The position numbers and the translations under genes were made by a program. Source: an uncultured Collinsella sp. (GTDB lineage Bacteria > Actinomycetota > Coriobacteriia > Coriobacteriales > Coriobacteriaceae). From it: a stretch of 18,995 nucleotides of DNA. The notes below the pieces were generated by a model. That model searched no databases, was not told where the DNA came from, and saw only the letters and a list, made by a program, of their open reading frames with translations. Positions 7,061-14,525 of the stretch are shown here, in pieces; positions within the stretch are counted from its first letter, which is position 1, and every line of letters begins with the position of its first letter. Where the stretch lies: contig CAUGNQ010000041.1 of assembly GCA_959600835.1 (NCBI GenBank), positions 1 through 18,995 on the forward strand, in the 5' to 3' direction.

Positions 7061-7430
7061 TGAAGCAACCTGCCCCATCACGCTGAGCGTTGCCGGTGAT
7101 CCTCGTCTCGCGCGCTTGGTGCGCATGACGGCCGCCAACGTCGGCGCCCTGTGCTCTATGTCCGTCGATCGCATCGAGGATATCCGCATGGCTGCCGAGG
7201 AAGCCTTCATCTTTGGGTGCACCGCGGTCGACTGCGACGACATCACGATCAATTTCGATGTGGACGAATCTCACGTCGGCATGACCTTTACCTTTGGGGA
7301 ACAGGCCACCGTCGACGAGGATGACCAGGCTACTGTGTATGCCGAGCTCATTCTTGCAAGCGTGTGCGATTCCTATGAAAAGACTGCGGCGCCCCTAACG
7401 CTTTCCCTCGACCTCAAGGCGGATATCTAA
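7053..7430 (+). CDS. Degenerate RsbW/SpoIIAB-like anti-sigma factor candidate
   Basis: The 125-residue protein aligns by eye along its whole length with RsbW/SpoIIAB GHKL proteins: A20-R-L-V-R-M-T, then I41-E-D-I-R-M-A-A-E-E50-A, a beta-strand stretch, and a C-terminal L-T-L-S-L-D-L strand. It lies directly before a SigB/F-type sigma gene, the usual place for the anti-sigma partner. Unusually, the N-box asparagine of E-A-x-T-N is F54 here (E50-A-F-I-F54), the D-x-G-x-G box reads F-T-F-G-E-Q, and the second glycine box reads Y-A-E-L-I-L-A. ATP binding and kinase activity therefore look lost. The start overlaps the DUF948 gene by 8 nt, with AGGAG 7 nt upstream; only one base separates its stop from the sigma-factor ATG. 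A role in binding the sigma factor is inference. Confidence 0.7.
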   Translation: MSSEATCPITLSVAGDPRLARLVRMTAANVGALCSMSVDRIEDIRMAAEEAFIFGCTAVDCDDITINFDVDESHVGMTFTFGEQATVDEDDQATVYAELILASVCDSYEKTAAPLTLSLDLKADI

Positions 7431-7431
7431 T

Positions 7432-8223
7432 ATGACCGAACGTTCCCGGAGCGGCAAGACCGCTTGGGACAAGGAGAAAACCCGCGAGCTGTTTCGTCGT
7501 TATAAGGAGACCGGTGATCCGGATGCCCGCGAGCAGCTCGTCATGTCCCATATGAATCTGGTAAGGTTTCTTGCCAACAAATTTAAGAACCGCGGCGAGC
7601 CGCTCGATGACCTTTTGCAGGTCGGCTATTTGGGCCTGCTCAAGGCTATCGACCGCTTTGACCCTGAACGCGGACTTGAGTTCACGACGTTTGCCACGCC
7701 CACCATCTTGGGTGAGATTAAGCGCCACTTCCGCGACAAGGGCTGGAGTGTGCGCGTGCCGCGTCGTCTGCAGGAGCTCTCGGCCAAGGTCAACCAGGCT
7801 ACCGATAAGCTCACCAACGAGCTGCAGCGTTCGCCCAAGGTTGAGGAAATCGCCGAATACCTGGACGTGACCGTCGACGAGGTGCTCGAAGCCATGGAGT
7901 CGTCCTCGGCCTACACCTCGGTGCCCATCGAGGCCCCCGGTGCGTCCGATTCCGATGATGCGCCTTCGATTCTCGATCGCTATGCCGACGACGACAACGA
8001 GCTCGACTTTACCGATGACCGCCTGGTAATCGAGGAAGCCATCCGCGATTTCTCGCCGCGCGAGCGCGAGGTTATCGAGCTGCGCTTCGTTAAGGGCATG
8101 ACCCAGATCGAGATTGCCAAGAAGCTTGGCATCTCGCAGGTGCAGGTCTCGCGCCTGCTGCGCCGTACCCTTAAGAAGATTCAAGATAAGATTGACCCCG
8201 ACGGAGTGATGATTCGTTCATGA
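7432..8223 (+). CDS. RNA polymerase sigma factor, SigB/SigF/SigG family (group 3)
   Basis: An alternative sigma-70 factor that should direct polymerase to stress- or stage-specific promoters. The 263-residue protein has region 2 (about 35-111: D59-D-L-L-Q-V-G-Y-L-G-L, F84-T-T-F-A-T-P-T-I-L-G-E-I-K, then R-D-K-G-W-S-V-R-V-P-R-R), region 3 (112-165) and region 4 with a helix-turn-helix (L/F-S-P-R-E-R-E-V-I at 207-215; I-A-K-K-L-G-I-S-Q-V-Q-V-S at 228-240). Absence of region 1.1 and the GWSVRVPRR block are typical of SigB/F/G. An Asp-rich insert (172-197) lies between regions 3 and 4. The Shine-Dalgarno is weak (AAGG, 12 nt away), so translation probably depends on the upstream gene, one base away. 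It overlaps the permease gene by ATGA. Which of SigB or SigF it matches best cannot be settled by eye. Confidence 0.93.
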   Translation: MTERSRSGKTAWDKEKTRELFRRYKETGDPDAREQLVMSHMNLVRFLANKFKNRGEPLDDLLQVGYLGLLKAIDRFDPERGLEFTTFATPTILGEIKRHFRDKGWSVRVPRRLQELSAKVNQATDKLTNELQRSPKVEEIAEYLDVTVDEVLEAMESSSAYTSVPIEAPGASDSDDAPSILDRYADDDNELDFTDDRLVIEEAIRDFSPREREVIELRFVKGMTQIEIAKKLGISQVQVSRLLRRTLKKIQDKIDPDGVMIRS

Positions 8224-9632
8224 GTGAGCACCCCCAACAAATCGACCGCACGCTTCGCGATACCCGCATTCTGACGCTGCGCATTTGGGGCGTCGTCGGC
8301 TGCATTGTCATCGCTGCCGTCATCTTTAACCTTATGGGCATCCTGGCACCGGTCATCGAGTTTCTCGCTGTCGGTTCCATCATCGCTTTTGTGATGTCTC
8401 CGATCACCAACTGGCTCGAGCATCACGGCGTCGGACGTGGCCTCGGTTCGCTCATCGCACTCATTGTGGTTGTTGCCGTGCTCGTCGGCGTCGTCTGCAT
8501 CCTATCGCCTATTTTGCTCGGTCAAATCATGGAAGTCCTGAGCCGCCTGCCCGAGCAGCTTCGTGTTGCGGGTGGCGATCTCAACGAGATGCTCTCACAC
8601 GCTAAGACGCTCAACAACACGCCGCTCAAGGAGTATCTGGACGACAATCTTTCTTCGTTGGTTACCGTAGCGTCCAAGTACGTCTCGCAAATCGCTGCTG
8701 AGCTCGGCCGCGGTGTGTTTCCGCTCATTACCAACACGGCCTCGCAGCTGTTCGTCATCTTCCTGGGTCTGGTGCTTGCCTACTGGCTTGCCTGCGATTA
8801 TCCCCGCATGCACCACGAGGTCTGCACCATCATCGGGCAGGAAAAGGAGACCTCGTACCGCTTTATGGTGGCCATCCTTTCGCGTTCGGTCGGCGGCTAC
8901 ATGCGTGGCATGGTCATCACATCGATCTGTGGCGGTTTTCTTGCCTTTATTGGTTTTACGATCATCGGCCATCCGTATGCAGCACTCATGGCTATCTTCA
9001 CCGGCATTATGCACCTGGTTCCGGTTGTCGGTCCCTGGGTGAGTGCGGCGATCGCCACGGTGCTCGGCTTTATGTTCAGCCCCATGCTGGCGTTGTGGAC
9101 GCTTGTCGTGACCATGGTGGCTCAAAACGTCACCGATAATGTCATTTCGCCTAAGGTCATGCAGAGCTCGGTGCAGGTGCATCCCGTTATGAGCCTGACG
9201 GCTCTCGTTATCGGTTCGGCACTCATGGGTCCCATCGGCATGGTTATCGCCATTCCGCTGTGCGCGGCCCTCAAGGGCATCTTCGTCTACTACTTTGAGA
9301 ACGAGACCGGCCGTCAGCTCGTGGCATACGACGGCGCCGTGTTTAAGGGCACTCCGTATCGCGATACCGAGGGTAACCCAGTTGCCGCCTACGACGCGCT
9401 TGGCGACGATACGTTCATCTACGAGTCCGAACTCATCGGCAACGAGACCGCTCCCGAGGCCCAGGCAATGCCCAAGCCCGAGCTCGATAATCCCTGGATT
9501 AAGCTCTCAGGCCTGCAGCCCGACGCGACGGGTTTCTTTAAGAACCCCTTTGCCAAGGACGACGACACAAGCTCTGACGACGACACCAAAACCGGCATCG
9601 ACGGCTCCATGGACGATTCGGATTCCAAATAG
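8220..9632 (+). CDS. AI-2E family transporter (PurR/TqsA/YtvI-type permease)
   Basis: A polytopic membrane protein of the AI-2E exporter family, whose members are linked to export of autoinducer-2, Na+/H+ exchange and other small solutes. The 470-residue protein has paired N-terminal helices (about 20-60 and 76-100), an extracytoplasmic stretch (about 102-165), and C-terminal helices (172-192, 228-250, 253-285, 287-305, 325-356). G271-P-W in L-V-P-V-V-G-P-W is the hallmark motif, followed by N-V-x-x-N-x-I-S-P-K. About 110 residues after the last helix (361-470) form a hydrophilic, acidic tail that the family usually lacks. The start overlaps the sigma-factor stop by ATGA, so it is the fourth member of that unit. 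Substrate cannot be predicted; placement suggests stress-linked expression. Confidence 0.9.
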   Translation: MSEHPQQIDRTLRDTRILTLRIWGVVGCIVIAAVIFNLMGILAPVIEFLAVGSIIAFVMSPITNWLEHHGVGRGLGSLIALIVVVAVLVGVVCILSPILLGQIMEVLSRLPEQLRVAGGDLNEMLSHAKTLNNTPLKEYLDDNLSSLVTVASKYVSQIAAELGRGVFPLITNTASQLFVIFLGLVLAYWLACDYPRMHHEVCTIIGQEKETSYRFMVAILSRSVGGYMRGMVITSICGGFLAFIGFTIIGHPYAALMAIFTGIMHLVPVVGPWVSAAIATVLGFMFSPMLALWTLVVTMVAQNVTDNVISPKVMQSSVQVHPVMSLTALVIGSALMGPIGMVIAIPLCAALKGIFVYYFENETGRQLVAYDGAVFKGTPYRDTEGNPVAAYDALGDDTFIYESELIGNETAPEAQAMPKPELDNPWIKLSGLQPDATGFFKNPFAKDDDTSSDDDTKTGIDGSMDDSDSK

Positions 9633-9638
9633 GTCCTG

Positions 9639-9878
9639 TTAGCGTTTCTTGATGTTGTAAATAACAATAAACGCGATCAAAGCGATTGATAAGGGGCCAG
9701 CCACATAGAAAAAGATGGCGTCAATTGCGCTTAGGGTGTAATACGCTTTATCGCCGGACATTACTGCATACAACACGTAGCCAAATGCTGGTTGGTTTGC
9801 GTACCAGCAGGTGAAAGCCAAAAGCGTTAAAAGTGCCGCTAACAGAAGTGCATTGAGGAAAAATCGTTTGCTTTTCAT
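9639..9878 (-). CDS. Small two-helix membrane protein of unknown function
   Basis: A 79-residue protein on the - strand with two hydrophobic segments (about 7-27 and 50-75), a short polar connector, and a basic C terminus (K-K-R). I do not recognise a family. Support for it being real: the ATG has AAGGAG with exactly 6-nt spacing on the - strand, a fitting promoter lies just upstream (9905-9933), and the whole reading frame makes a coherent membrane protein. It converges on the permease gene with 6 nt between stop codons. By hand count 9661-9840 is about 46% G+C, clearly lower than neighbouring genes, so it may be a later arrival. A competing - strand frame (9748-9933) has no such start signal and is disregarded. 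Confidence 0.72.
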   Translation of the reverse strand: MKSKRFFLNALLLAALLTLLAFTCWYANQPAFGYVLYAVMSGDKAYYTLSAIDAIFFYVAGPLSIALIAFIVIYNIKKR

Positions 9879-9904
9879 TGATCGCTCCTTCCGGGTGACT
9901 CTTA

Positions 9905-9933
9905 TATGTAATTCTACAGCAGCCCTTTTTCAA
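9905..9933 (-). promoter_or_regulatory. Promoter for the small membrane protein gene
   Basis: On the - strand, TTGAAA (9928-9933) and TACATA (9905-9910) are separated by 17 bp. The start of transcription would fall near 9898, giving a leader of about 20 nt that contains the AAGGAG site. The -10 box is a modest match; TATAAG (9901-9906) is an alternative with long spacing. Confidence 0.45.
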
Positions 9934-9970
9934 AGGATCGCACAGTACTAAATAACGTGCACTTTCGCTG

Positions 9971-10000
9971 GAGGGTCGCTGTTTGGCGGCCCTCTTTTTT
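9971..10000 (+). terminator. Rho-independent terminator upstream of alaS
   Basis: GAGGGTCGC (9971-9979) pairs with GCGGCCCTC (9986-9994), nine pairs with one G-U, around a TGTTTG loop, followed by six Ts. The only + strand gene upstream is the permease, whose stop is about 340 nt away, and no nearer terminator is visible. It may end the sigma-operon transcript after it has crossed the small - strand gene, or end a short RNA made in 9880-9970. Confidence 0.75.
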
Positions 10001-10026
10001 GCACAGGCGCGGTGGGATGGTAATAT
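9998..10026 (+). promoter_or_regulatory. Candidate promoter for alaS
   Basis: TTTGCA (9998-10003) and TAATAT (10021-10026) are 17 bp apart; the -35 overlaps the T run of the terminator. The leader would be about 40 nt with GAGGAG at 10058-10063. No T-box specifier or antiterminator sequence is visible in this short leader. Confidence 0.4.
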
Positions 10027-10072
10027 CGTTACGTTTGAACTGTTTCGATGTGAAACCGAGGAGATTCCCTCT

Positions 10073-12730
10073 ATGAGTGCTGACTACCCGTCAATGACTA
10101 CGGCCGAGATTCGCTCTAAGTTCCTCAACTTCTTTGAGGAGCGCGGTCTTAAGCTCTATCCTTCTTCGTCCCTCGTCCCCGACGATCCTTCGCTGCTGCT
10201 TGCCAACGCCGGCATGAACCAGTTTAAGGAGTATTACCAGGGCAAGAAGACCATGAAGGAGATCGGCGCAATCTCCTGCCAGAAGTGCGTCCGCACCAAC
10301 GACATCGATTGCATCGGCGAGGACGGCCGTCACCTGTCCTTCTTTGAGATGCTCGGCGACTTCTCCTTTGGTGGCGTCTCCAAGCAGCAGGCCTGCGCTT
10401 GGGCCTTTGAGCTCATTACCAAGGAGTTCAAGCTGCCGCTCGATCGCCTGTACTTCACCGTCTTTACCGAGGACGACGAGACCCATGACGTGTGGCGCTC
10501 CCTGGGCGTTGCCGAGGATCACATCTCCCGCCTGGGCGAGGACGACAACTTCTGGGCCGCTGGCCCCACCGGCCCCTGCGGTCCGTGCTCCGAGATCTAC
10601 TTTGACATGGGCGAGGAGGTCGGCTGCGGCAGCCCCGACTGCAAGCCCGGCTGCGACTGCGACCGCTTCCTGGAGTTCTGGAATCTCGTCTTTACCCAGT
10701 ACGACCGCCAGGAGGATGGCTCCATGCCGGAGCTGCCGCACCGCAACCTCGATACGGGCATGGGTCTGGAGCGCATGGCCGCCATCATGCAGCACAAGAC
10801 CGCTAACTACGACGGCGATCTGATGCAGCACCTCATCAAGCTGGGCGAGAAGATCAGCGGCAAGACCTATGACGCCGACGATTACTCCGGTGCTAGCCGC
10901 TCCCTGCGCATCATCGCAGATCACTCTCGTGCCGTCGACTTTATGATCTCGGACGGCATTCTCCCCGGTAACGAGGGTCGCGAGTACGTCCTTCGCCGCC
11001 TGCTCCGCCGCGCCGTGTTCCACGGTCGCCTGCTGGGCATCGAGGGCGCCTTCCTGACCAAGTTCATTGACGAGGTCAACGCCCAGATGGGCGAGGCCTA
11101 TCCCGAGCTGCTCAAGAACGTCGCGCTCGTTAAGGGTATCGTCGCTTCCGAGGAGGAGCGTTTCTCCACGACGCTCGACAACGGCCGCGTCTACCTGGAC
11201 GAGGCCCTGGCCGCGCTTGCCGAGGGTACTGTCCTTCCGGGCGACGTTGCCTTTAAGCTGCACGACACCTTTGGTTTCCCCATCGACCTGACCGTCGAGA
11301 TCGCCGGCACCGCCGGTCACAACGTCGATATGGACGGCTTCACCGCTTGCATGGAGGACCAGAAGGCCCGCGCTCGCGCCAACGCCAAGGGCGATGCTTG
11401 GGGCAGCTTCAACGACGTGTGGGTCGAGCTTTCCGACAAGGTTGCCGCGACCGAGTTCGACGGCTATGACAACGATGTGATCGAGGGTGCCAAGGTTGTC
11501 GCCATCGTTCGCAACGGCGAGTCCGTCGAGTCTGCTTCCGCCGGTGAGGACGTCGAGGTCGTGCTCGACCGCACCCCGTTCTACGCCGAGATGGGTGGCC
11601 AGCAGGGCGATGCCGGTGAGCTTTCCGCCGAGGGCGTTGCGCTGACTGTTGCCGACACCAAGAACCACAATGGCCTGTATGCTCACGTCGCGCACGTTGC
11701 CGAGGGCACACTGACCGTCGGTGCTACCGTGACAGCCGCGCTCGACGCCGAGCGCCGTGGCTTCCTGCGCCGCAACCACACTGCCACGCACCTGCTCGAC
11801 GCCGCGCTTAAGCAGGTCCTGGGCGAGCATGTCTCCCAGGCTGGCTCGTTGGTGACGCCCGAGCACCTGCGCTTTGACTTCACGCACTTCGAGGCCCTGT
11901 CCTCCGAGCAGCTCAAGGCTGTCGAGGACCTGGTCAACCAGCAGATCTTCGCTTCCAAACCGGTCGTGACCCGCGTCATGGGCATCGACGAGGCCAAGGC
12001 CGCCGGTGCTGTCGCCCTCTTTGGCGAGAAGTACGGCGACGTCGTCCGCGTCGTCTCCGTGGGCGCCGAGGATCAGCCGTTCTCCCGTGAGCTCTGCGGC
12101 GGTACGCATGCCGCCAATACTGCCGAGATCGGCCTGTTCAAGATCATTTCCGAGTCCTCTACGGGCTCCAACGTCCGCCGTATCGAGGCCGTGACCTCCA
12201 AGGGCGCTCTCGACTACATGGCCGACCGCCTGGCGCTCGTTGACGCCGCTGCCGCTGCGCTCAAGTGCCGTGTTGACGAGGTTCCCGCCCGCGTGGAGAA
12301 CCTGCAGGCCGAGCTGCGCGAGACGTCCAACAAGCTCAAGAAGGCACTCACCGGTGGCTCCTCCGACGCTATCTCTGGCGCCATCGAGGGCGCTGTCGAG
12401 CTGAACGGCTACAAGCTCGTCGTCGCTGAGCTTCAGGGTCTTGAGGCTGCTGACCTGCGCAATGTGTGGGATACCGTGCACCAGAAGGTTGCCGGCCCCG
12501 TCGCCTGCGTCGTTGCCAGCGTTACCGAGAAGGGCACCCCGGCCCTGCTCGCCGCCGGCTCCGATGACGCCGTGAAGGCCGGTTTCCACGCCGGCAACGT
12601 GATCAAGCAGATCGCGGGCCTGGTCGATGGTCGCGGTGGCGGTCGTCCCAACATGGCCCAGGCCGGTGGCAAGAATGCTGCCGGTATCGCCGATGCCCTC
12701 GCGGCCGCCAAGACCGCGCTCGGCGCCTAA
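10073..12730 (+). CDS. alaS: Alanine--tRNA ligase
   Basis: Charges tRNA-Ala in the cytoplasm. The 885-residue protein, close to the 876 of E. coli AlaRS, shows the class II catalytic domain at the N terminus (E-I-R-S-K-F-L-N-F-F, L-A-N-A-G-M-N-Q-F, G-R-H-L-S-F-F-E-M-L-G-D-F-S-F-G). The editing domain carries H569-T-A-T-H573 and C675-G-G-T-H679, the zinc-binding and deacylation residues. The C-terminal region ends in G-G-R-P-N-M-A-Q-A-G-G, typical of the oligomerisation domain. A Cys-rich insert (C-G-S-P-D-C-K-P-G-C-D-C) lies in the catalytic half. The ATG at 10073 has GAGGAG 9 nt upstream; an in-frame ATG at 10094 is the alternative. Codons are strongly C- and G-ending, as expected for high expression. 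It heads a run with ruvX and mltG. Confidence 0.98.
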   Translation: MSADYPSMTTAEIRSKFLNFFEERGLKLYPSSSLVPDDPSLLLANAGMNQFKEYYQGKKTMKEIGAISCQKCVRTNDIDCIGEDGRHLSFFEMLGDFSFGGVSKQQACAWAFELITKEFKLPLDRLYFTVFTEDDETHDVWRSLGVAEDHISRLGEDDNFWAAGPTGPCGPCSEIYFDMGEEVGCGSPDCKPGCDCDRFLEFWNLVFTQYDRQEDGSMPELPHRNLDTGMGLERMAAIMQHKTANYDGDLMQHLIKLGEKISGKTYDADDYSGASRSLRIIADHSRAVDFMISDGILPGNEGREYVLRRLLRRAVFHGRLLGIEGAFLTKFIDEVNAQMGEAYPELLKNVALVKGIVASEEERFSTTLDNGRVYLDEALAALAEGTVLPGDVAFKLHDTFGFPIDLTVEIAGTAGHNVDMDGFTACMEDQKARARANAKGDAWGSFNDVWVELSDKVAATEFDGYDNDVIEGAKVVAIVRNGESVESASAGEDVEVVLDRTPFYAEMGGQQGDAGELSAEGVALTVADTKNHNGLYAHVAHVAEGTLTVGATVTAALDAERRGFLRRNHTATHLLDAALKQVLGEHVSQAGSLVTPEHLRFDFTHFEALSSEQLKAVEDLVNQQIFASKPVVTRVMGIDEAKAAGAVALFGEKYGDVVRVVSVGAEDQPFSRELCGGTHAANTAEIGLFKIISESSTGSNVRRIEAVTSKGALDYMADRLALVDAAAAALKCRVDEVPARVENLQAELRETSNKLKKALTGGSSDAISGAIEGAVELNGYKLVVAELQGLEAADLRNVWDTVHQKVAGPVACVVASVTEKGTPALLAAGSDDAVKAGFHAGNVIKQIAGLVDGRGGGRPNMAQAGGKNAAGIADALAAAKTALGA

Positions 12731-12747
12731 GAACCTAAGTAGTCGCT

Positions 12748-13176
12748 GTGGTCGCGCTCGCACTGGACATAGGGGAGACCAGGATTGGCATTGCCGTCTC
12801 GAGCCGTGATGGCAAGATGGCGATGCCTGTCAAGGTGCTTCCGGCTGCCGAGGTCACTGGTATGGCAAAGACGTTTCGCTACCTGGTCGAGGACTATGAG
12901 CCCGATATCCTGGTAAGTGGACGTCCCTTGACCATGGCAGGTGAGCCCGGCCCCCAGGCCGAGCGCGTCGCCGCAGTGGCCCAAAAGATTGCCGACGAGC
13001 TCGAACTTCCGCTGGAGTTTGAGGACGAGCGTCTGTCCTCGCAGGAGGCCAAGCGAATCCTGCGAGAGCAGGGACTCAACGAAAAGCAGATGAGGGGCAA
13101 GATTGACATGATCGCCGCCAGCCTGTTCTTGCAGACATGGCTCGATCGTAAAAACGAGGAGGTTTCGCATGCCTAG
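12748..13176 (+). CDS. ruvX: Holliday junction resolvase-like protein RuvX/YqgF
   Basis: An RNase H-fold nuclease implicated in pre-16S rRNA 5' end processing, and by structure in junction resolution. The 142-residue protein has the family motifs: A5-L-D7-I-G-x-x-R-I-G, V56-S-G-R-P-L-T-M-x-G-E-x-G-P-Q-A, F91-E-D-E94-R, and D120 in K-I-D-M-I-A-A. D7, E94 and D120 fit the catalytic acidic triad. The start is GTG at 12748, 17 nt after the alaS stop, with no clear Shine-Dalgarno, so it probably relies on ribosomes from alaS. It overlaps mltG by 8 nt. The alaS-ruvX-mltG order is widely conserved in Gram-positive bacteria, supporting the call. Confidence 0.94.
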   Translation: MVALALDIGETRIGIAVSSRDGKMAMPVKVLPAAEVTGMAKTFRYLVEDYEPDILVSGRPLTMAGEPGPQAERVAAVAQKIADELELPLEFEDERLSSQEAKRILREQGLNEKQMRGKIDMIAASLFLQTWLDRKNEEVSHA

Positions 13177-14524
13177 CGCTTCCGATCCGCGCCAGCAGAA
13201 TCGTACACGGCAGCCTGCGCCGCGCCCTGCTCAGCCTGGCCAGCGCCCGGCGCAGCCGACGCAGCGTTCGGCTCAACCTGCTCAGCGTGCCGCTCAACAG
13301 CCCGCAGCTCGTCCCGCGCAGCCCGCTGGCGGCGCTCGTTTTAAGCAGCAGGCTCCTGCCCAGCGCACGCAGGGGCAGGCCCGGCAATCACGCCCCCACG
13401 CACATCATGCTCATGGCTCGCACGGCGTTGCTCCGGCCACGCGCTCGAGCTATAACACGCATGCCCGCCGTGGCGTCCAAAAGAAAAGCTCTCCGGTGCC
13501 TATGATTATCGGTGGCGTCATCGCCGTGCTTGCGCTTGTCGCGATCGTTTTCTTTGTTGTGCCGGCCGTCAAGGGCTTCTTTGCCGGCGAGGATGCGAAA
13601 GTCGCTGCTGGCCAGCAAGTTACTATTACGATTCCCGATGGCGCCTCGGGTGATGCCATCGCTTCGATTCTCTCCGAGAACCATATCGTCGAAGACCCCA
13701 AGGATTATTACGCGGCGGTCAAAAAGCTCAATGCCGATATGTCGCTTAAGCCTGGCACCTACTCGTTTACCACGCTCATGGACGCGACCAAGGTTGTTCA
13801 GCAGCTCATGGAAGGCCCCAATGCGGGCTCCGATGCACTGACTATCCCTGAGGGCCTGACGGTCGACCAGGTCGCCGATCGTGTGGCCGCGGCATACGAC
13901 AGCATTTCTAAGGAAGATTTCCTTAACCAGGCCAAGGCGAGCAATTATGTGAATGATTACGCTTTCCTTAAAGACGCTGCAAACGATTCACTCGAGGGCT
14001 TCCTATTCCCCAAGACCTATTCGTTGGGTAAGGACCCTTCTGCCGATGATGTGATTCGCGCCATGCTTGACCAGTTCAACACCGAGTACAAGTCGCTTGA
14101 CTTTGCGAGCTGCGAGGCCAAGATCAAGGAGCGCTATGGCGTGGAGATGTCCGATTACGACATCGTTAACCTTGCCTCGATCGTCGAGCGCGAGGGCCTC
14201 AACGCCGATCAGCGCGCGCATGTGGCATCGGTTTTCTATAACCGTCTGGCGGGCAAGCTCGATGGCCTGCGTTACCTCAATAGCGATGCGACCATGATGT
14301 ATGTCACCGGCGGAGAGGTTACCGCCGACGACCTGCAGAGCGATAGCCCGTATAACACCTATAAGCACGAGGGCCTGCCGCCCACGCCCATCTGCTCTCC
14401 GTCGCTCGAGGCGCTCAAGGCCACCCTTGAGCCGACCGACTCCGATGACCTGTATTTCTACATTACACAGGACGAGGAGTACTTCTCGCAAACCTACGAA
14501 GAGCATCAACAGTCTTGGAATTAG
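13169..14524 (+). CDS. mltG: Endolytic murein transglycosylase MltG
   Basis: A membrane-anchored lytic transglycosylase that cuts nascent glycan strands and so sets their length. The 451-residue protein has a cytoplasmic N-terminal tail of about 108 residues, one membrane helix (about 110-134), a LysM-like region, and the YceG catalytic domain. Catalytic E340 is in N-L-A-S-I-V-E340-R-E, followed by L-N-S-D-A-T-M-M-Y and S-P-Y-N-T-Y-K-H-E-G-L-P-P-x-P-I. The tail is Pro/Gln/Ala/Arg-rich with a degenerate seven-residue repeat (Q-P-x-Q-R-x-A) at about 22-52, then a His-rich stretch (77-85). The ATG lies within the end of ruvX with GAGGAGG 6 nt upstream. The long tail is much larger than the short N terminus of E. 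coli MltG and may bind division or synthase partners. Confidence 0.94.
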   Translation: MPSASDPRQQNRTRQPAPRPAQPGQRPAQPTQRSAQPAQRAAQQPAARPAQPAGGARFKQQAPAQRTQGQARQSRPHAHHAHGSHGVAPATRSSYNTHARRGVQKKSSPVPMIIGGVIAVLALVAIVFFVVPAVKGFFAGEDAKVAAGQQVTITIPDGASGDAIASILSENHIVEDPKDYYAAVKKLNADMSLKPGTYSFTTLMDATKVVQQLMEGPNAGSDALTIPEGLTVDQVADRVAAAYDSISKEDFLNQAKASNYVNDYAFLKDAANDSLEGFLFPKTYSLGKDPSADDVIRAMLDQFNTEYKSLDFASCEAKIKERYGVEMSDYDIVNLASIVEREGLNADQRAHVASVFYNRLAGKLDGLRYLNSDATMMYVTGGEVTADDLQSDSPYNTYKHEGLPPTPICSPSLEALKATLEPTDSDDLYFYITQDEEYFSQTYEEHQQSWN

Positions 14525-14525
14525 C

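Noticed and set aside
9748..9933. 61-codon - strand frame overlapping the small membrane protein gene
   Set aside because: It lacks a Shine-Dalgarno and spans the predicted promoter of the better-supported 9639-9878 gene.
10091..12763. 890-codon - strand frame across alaS
   Set aside because: alaS is unmistakable on the + strand. The antisense frame stays open because alaS uses strongly biased C/G-ending codons; its translation is Gly/Val/Leu/Asp-rich with no known domain.
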